A stretch of 64,000 bases of DNA from Dimorphilus gyrociliatus (taxonomy: Eukaryota; Annelida; Polychaeta; Dinophilidae): positions 186,001 to 250,000 of the forward strand of contig CAJFCJ010000024.1 of the NCBI GenBank assembly GCA_904063045.1, in the 5' to 3' direction. Position 1 is the first letter of the stretch; each line of letters begins with the position of its first letter. The position numbers and the translations under genes were made by a program. The notes below the pieces were generated by a model. The model was not told the origin of the DNA, did no database searches, and saw only the letters and a program-made list of their open reading frames with translations. Below are positions 59,407 through 64,000 of this stretch, piece by piece.

Positions 59407-60318
59407 AGCAAATTTATTTTACTCTTCTCCCATATGTAGCAGCAACTGATCGACCTCTAGCTATATCGATTTTCTTCTCTATAAACTATTTAGGTAACAT
59501 ACATATATTATAATAAATTTATCCCCCCTATTATACCATTCCATTTATAAGCATATGTATATGTTTAAGTGATGTAACGCGTATAAATTACATTTAAAAA
59601 ATCATACAATGTATGACAAAGGTTTCATCTCAAAATATTCAATACTTCTAATATATTCGTAGTACTGTTCAAATCTGAAATATAACTCCATAACAATAGA
59701 TGAATATACTGTATTTATATATATTATATACAAGAATTAATATGTATAGCGTATTCTAATTATTGTTACTTTCAAGAATTATATAATGATTCGGCCTACA
59801 ATTACCAGTTAATAAGTAGAAACTATTTTGTGAACGCAATACATAAAACTATGTATTCAAATAGAATATATTTTCTATATTATAATAATAATAATAACGT
59901 TATTCGGAAGGTAGAAGTACTAAATGTGTCAAAAACATTTTTTTAAACCTATAGTGTAAGCAATAATGTCTAAATGAGATAAAACAAAGCACATACATGC
60001 GCACGTACGCACCCAAATATACAAAAGAATAGGAAGGAAGGTAGAGAAAGGAAAGGAATAAAAAATAATAAAACATAGGAAATTAAAGGAGAATAACAAA
60101 GAATATTTATGTTTTTATTAATAAAATTTGATTAAATCTCTTCTTCGTCTTCTTCTTTTCCTGCTTTTCAATTTCTATTTGAAGTTATTCATTGTGTATG
60201 TGTGCTTTTATTAATGTTACGACATTTAGACACAGATAGACAATTAGGCAGATGTGAATGAGCCAGTGAGAGGGAGAGAGATAAATTATAATATTTTCGC
60301 AATTAAATTGTTATAATA
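59407..60318. other. Intergenic, no gene seen
   Basis: Between the CUB-like gene start and the adhesion GPCR stop, both on the minus strand. It holds an ATACTGTAT copy at 59706-59714; otherwise unremarkable A+T-rich sequence. Confidence 0.5.
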
Positions 60319-63300
60319 TTAATTGACGAGACTAATTTGCACAGACGGTGAATTAGTACCGGATGTTTCGGAATTTTTACTGCTTCTAATGAAAACTATG
60401 TTAGGCTCAACCAAGTTCCTTCGCAGCAAAAATGATAGCCATGCCATTCTAACATCCTTACATTTCAAACAGTGTAATAAGAAGATGAATATACCTTGAA
60501 AGTTGAATGTAATGACGAAGAGAGCCTTAGGAATAATGAAAAGAAAATCTTTTTAATTCTTTTCAAGTAGCAGATAAACAAGAAAATAATTAATTGATTA
60601 AAATAAACAAATTGTAAATAACAAAGATATTTTTTATTAGCGCCATCTACTGATTTTAAGATAACTTGTGTGTATACCAGGCATATTCCTTCAAAAAGCT
60701 CAAGGGAATTTGATTTATCTGCGTCAATTGCTCCAAAAGAGCCAAAAATCCAGGGTACACCTAACAAACTGAGAGTACCAATAGCTCCTAGAACTTCAGA
60801 GACAAAGATTTTTTTCTTAGATTCATCTGGTGAGCAACTTAACCGTGAAAGATCTTATAGTTAACAAATATACAATACTCTACCGGATCTTCTCGACTGT
60901 CTTCGAATTTCTCTCATTACAAACCCAAAGACTCCCAAATTACACAACATAATTAGTGAAACAGGAATTATAAAACCATAATATTGAATTTCCGAAGATA
61001 GCGTACACCTTAAATTGAAAAGATCATAAGTTGAATGAATACTGGAAAATCTAATAATGTCGCTAAATATAGATTGTTTATATCTATATATTTACACATA
61101 TGTGCAATCTATCCATTCTCCAAGGAAACTATCCATACGCGAAAAGTTTACTATCAGAATTATTACAGCCGGAAGTACTGTAAAAATAGTCACGCAATCA
61201 TTGTTACAAATGTTACGTCATTAGTGAGATACAAACCCCAACTAACAAGAACAGATTTCGTTCTAAAGTTAGATATTTCACTATTAAATACTTTTATAAG
61301 CTTCATGTACATATTTATAGCTTCAACTCCATTCCATAACAAAGATACCAGAATATTGTAAAGCATAAGAGAGTTAAGCATCTTACACATGAACTTAGAG
61401 GTCATCAGGAGGCTCTTTAAGTAATTAAGCAGCAACAAGATTAATAAGGTAACACATAAATTAACCAGTATAAATGTATTAACTCCTCTTCTTACTCGCC
61501 TATATTTTGAATATTAATTAATAAAAGTATATATACAGTTATAATTATGTTTTCACATAAAGATATTCGTACTTGAAGGCAATGAATGTAACAACAGTAA
61601 TAAGTAGGCAAATTCCAGACATGGCTTTTAAAATAATTCCAAGAATTTCTATCTCATAAATGTAAGAAAACCTCTGTGAGGACAGAGTTATTTTAACTGA
61701 CTATGAATGTAAGGAAACCATTTAAAAATGTAATTTGATCTCACCAAGGACGTTTCGAGGCCGTTGGTCTTACGATCCTCAAACGATTCCTCCTGTCTCA
61801 ATTTTTCCTGTTATTATATTCAATAAAAACAATATTAACAATATGCTTTTATTATATTTTGTCCTCGTGTGACAATGTAATTATATGAAATGGATGCTTT
61901 TAATTATTTACTTTATTTGAGTATAGGCCTATATAGCCATCTATCTCCTTCAATACGCATTTGCAATAAACTTTGCTTAACTTTTTGTCAACTTCTGTTT
62001 CGCAATTATCAGAAAACCAATCTTTTAAAAACACTGAAAATAAAATCAACAATTCCGTTAATACTATAAACTAAAGCAACCATTTTTCTTTAACTAATTA
62101 GTAGTACATGAGAGATCGTTATTCTCCTCGGGAGTTCTACTTGTTGAAAAAGTAGCGCACTTGAATATTTCGTTTTCCTTAAAAAAAACAGTAGTTAGTT
62201 GATTTTCAAAGTCAATCTATTACTGAAAATGCATTGTACGACTTACATGTATTAATATCTCGAAAATGGAAAAAACTTTGACTTTCGTAACATAATCATT
62301 ATCTGCAATTCTTACGAAAATGACGGCAGTTCTCAGAGAACCAGGAGAATATGAAATCGTAGAACCTGTCTTAGTTTCATTCTGTCATAATGGGTTTCAG
62401 AAAATGTAAAACAAAAGATAAAAAGAAACTATTAAATTGAGAATATCTCAAAATGAATATATTTGTTATTTACGATTTCCCGACTATATGTAACTTTCAT
62501 ATTATCTCTTCTTTCTTCTCTATCACCAGTTGAAGCTGCACTTTTCACTATTTTAGATTTGAATGCCTTTATGTTCTTGAATACAATGATATATGCTTTA
62601 TAACTGCCAGCAAGTCCTACTTAATAGTAATAAAAAGTTACTTCGAAATAAAGAATCTATTTCATTTTGAATTTACTTCGATCCTTTTCAACAGATATTG
62701 ACAAGAATAAACTACTCTTTCGATCAATTTGAAATGAATTTCTATATGATCCAGAAGCTATCCCTTCATGAAAAGTAATGGATCTATCGAATGAATGAAG
62801 ATTTGACGGATATAAAGGAGGTTTCAGAATACTTGAGTTTGTTAAAGTTATAAAACATCTGTGTTAAAAAAGTATAATTTTAATAATTAGAACATTACTC
62901 TGTATTCATATAATGAATTTACTGTCCATTGCTTCTATGATCATCAAAGGGTACAGGAATGGAATTGATAACGTAGGTTATTATGTCCACATACATTTGA
63001 TTTCGAAGTCTTTCCCTATACCCTGATTCTTTACGATTCGTGAAAAGATTACTTTCACAAAATTTTTTTGAATAGTACAGAAAAAGAAGTTGCGGTAGTC
63101 TTAAACCTTCTTTTCTTACTATTATTTCATGGAATGTCTCAATTAATTCATCATAATTCAAGCGCCCATTTTCATACTTTAATAAAATAATAAGTTATAT
63201 TTTCATCAATTCAGATGTCACAAACATACAAATAAATATATTTACCATGTTTTGTACTATTTGTAGAGGATGGCTCAAACATGCTTCAACTTGAGCTGGC

Positions 63301-63745
63301 TGCCATAATCCAACATTTTCCTTCTCTGGATCAACCGTGCAAACCATATAAGCTTGAGTACTTTTAAAACTTAACTTATTGGAAATGTTCATGTTCATAG
63401 ATAAATGACAAGGTAATAGAACCCTGTAACCAATTGGTATTTTTGGCCATGTTAGAGCGAAACTAAGGTCGCCAATGCCATAGTAAGTTTTCGTTTTATT
63501 GCAAAATCCAACTTATAGTGATAAACAACAAGTTAAAAGGAACAAGTTAAAAAATATGATAAAATCTTACTTTTTCTGCATTCCTTGGGCATATCATCAT
63601 CATATTCATTGTCTAAACTGTTGGCTATATTTTGTACTTTTATAGGTAGACTTGAGTCTTTTTCTATAACAATTGTGGAAGATGTAGACAAAGAAATTAA
63701 ACAAATTTCCAATGAAATTGCAAAGAATAATATTAGTTTGTTCAT
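60319..63745 (-). CDS. Adhesion GPCR with HRM-like, GAIN-like and degenerate GPS regions
   Basis: Fifteen exons: 63571-63745, 63246-63511, 62923-63176, 62677-62858, 62474-62619, 62247-62381, 62108-62177, 61912-62033, 61745-61807, 61573-61673, 61237-61499, 61096-61177, 60884-61008, 60666-60826 and 60319-60494; about 772 residues. Signal peptide, then an HRM-like cysteine module (FCN...LTWPKIPIGYRVLLPC...VC...LWQPAQVEAC), a GAIN-like part and a GPS-like end (C...W...C...YCKC), then 7TM: FKRVRRGVNTFILVNL in TM1-TM2, LNSLMLYNILVSLLW in TM3, GVPWIFGSF in TM6 and IFIFLLHCLKCKDVR in TM7. The usual HL-T/S cleavage site after C-x-C is replaced by VLKEIDG, so self-cleavage is unlikely. The last intron (60495-60665) leaves a one-base mismatch; the exon sum is therefore not a multiple of three. 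Confidence 0.85.
60640..60653 (-). promoter_or_regulatory. CTCF-like motif (13 of 14) in an intron
   Basis: Minus-strand reading TCAGTAGATGGCGC matches CCASYAGRKGGCRS at every position except the first. It sits in the last intron of the adhesion GPCR, just past the donor of the TM6/TM7 exon. Confidence 0.6.
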
Positions 63746-64000
63746 ACTTTCTTCCAAAATGAGGCTGAAAGAAAAAATAAACTAATCAGCCTGTAAATAT
63801 GTATATATTTATATGTGTGTGAGTATATATACTAATATAAATATATATATATATATATTTTATATATAAAAGCAGATATACATACATATAAATTTATATA
63901 TATATATAAATATATGCATATAAATATACATATATGAATATTTATATATTAATTGATCAGATATAATATTTATGCCATTTAATAAATCACCAATATTTTA
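63746..64000. other. A+T-rich end of window
   Basis: Upstream of the adhesion GPCR start; repeated TATATAA/ATATATA blocks from about 63800 to 63960. No gene seen. Confidence 0.6.

Noticed and set aside
1-64000. Mobile elements, CRISPR arrays, tRNA and rRNA genes
   Set aside because: No transposase or reverse-transcriptase frame, no long terminal or inverted repeat other than the GPCR tract, no regular repeat-spacer array and no cloverleaf with A/B boxes was recognised by eye; a dedicated scan could still find short ones.

Overview
The window is nuclear DNA of an invertebrate animal. It is strongly A+T rich. Genes are densely packed on both strands, and most introns that can be placed are very short (about 45-70 bases, GT...AG), with a few of 0.2-2.2 kb. 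The protein set (MOF-type histone acetyltransferase, Ajuba-type LIM protein, FGD-type RhoGEF, XK-related scramblase, adhesion GPCR, FAM43-like PID protein) is that of a metazoan. Compact introns plus many CTCF-like sites would fit a small-genome lophotrochozoan such as the miniature annelid Dimorphilus, but that is a guess from general features and not an identification. No mobile-element ORF, rRNA, tRNA or CRISPR array was recognised.

Layout. 1-14 kb: an array of five intronless rhodopsin-class GPCR genes of one family, with CTCF-like motifs in the gaps around them; two members share a near-identical 3' third, which points to recent gene conversion. 15.5 kb: a small conserved two-helix membrane protein. 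16.6-18.6 kb: THUMPD3-type tRNA guanine-N2 methyltransferase (8 exons). 19.2-23.1 kb: three tandem paralogues of an unusual Ras-like family that keeps a P-loop and a C-terminal CAAX box but has lost the DxxG and NKxD motifs. 24.0-25.4 kb: KAT8/MOF. 26.8-31.2 kb: an 18-exon FGD-family DH-PH-FYVE-PH RhoGEF on the plus strand. 32.4 kb: an intronless divergent ARF-like protein. 33.9-35.3 kb: a membrane-anchored short-chain dehydrogenase. 37.4-42.8 kb: Ajuba/LIMD1/WTIP family LIM protein with two introns of about 2 kb. 45.6 kb: a FAM43-like PID/PTB protein. 47.5-56.5 kb: three tetraspan MS4A-like genes sharing an exon pattern, flanking an XK-related phospholipid scramblase that carries a caspase-type DEIDG site. 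58.5-59.4 kb: a type I membrane protein with a CUB-like ectodomain and a PPxY tail. 60.3-63.7 kb: an adhesion GPCR (HRM-like, GAIN-like, GPS, 7TM) with a degenerate GPS.

The strongest signals beyond ordinary annotation are (i) a recurrent CTCF-like motif (core AGATGGCG, 14 sites listed) spread between genes, with a full consensus match inside a coding exon; (ii) the P-loop/CAAX Ras-like trio whose terminal CAAX exons are easily missed; (iii) the putative gene-conversion tract between two GPCRs; (iv) the caspase-type site in the XKR tail; and (v) a one-base phase mismatch at the TM7 intron of the adhesion GPCR. Exon boundaries were placed by eye from splice consensus, phase and homology recalled from memory; none has been checked against transcripts.
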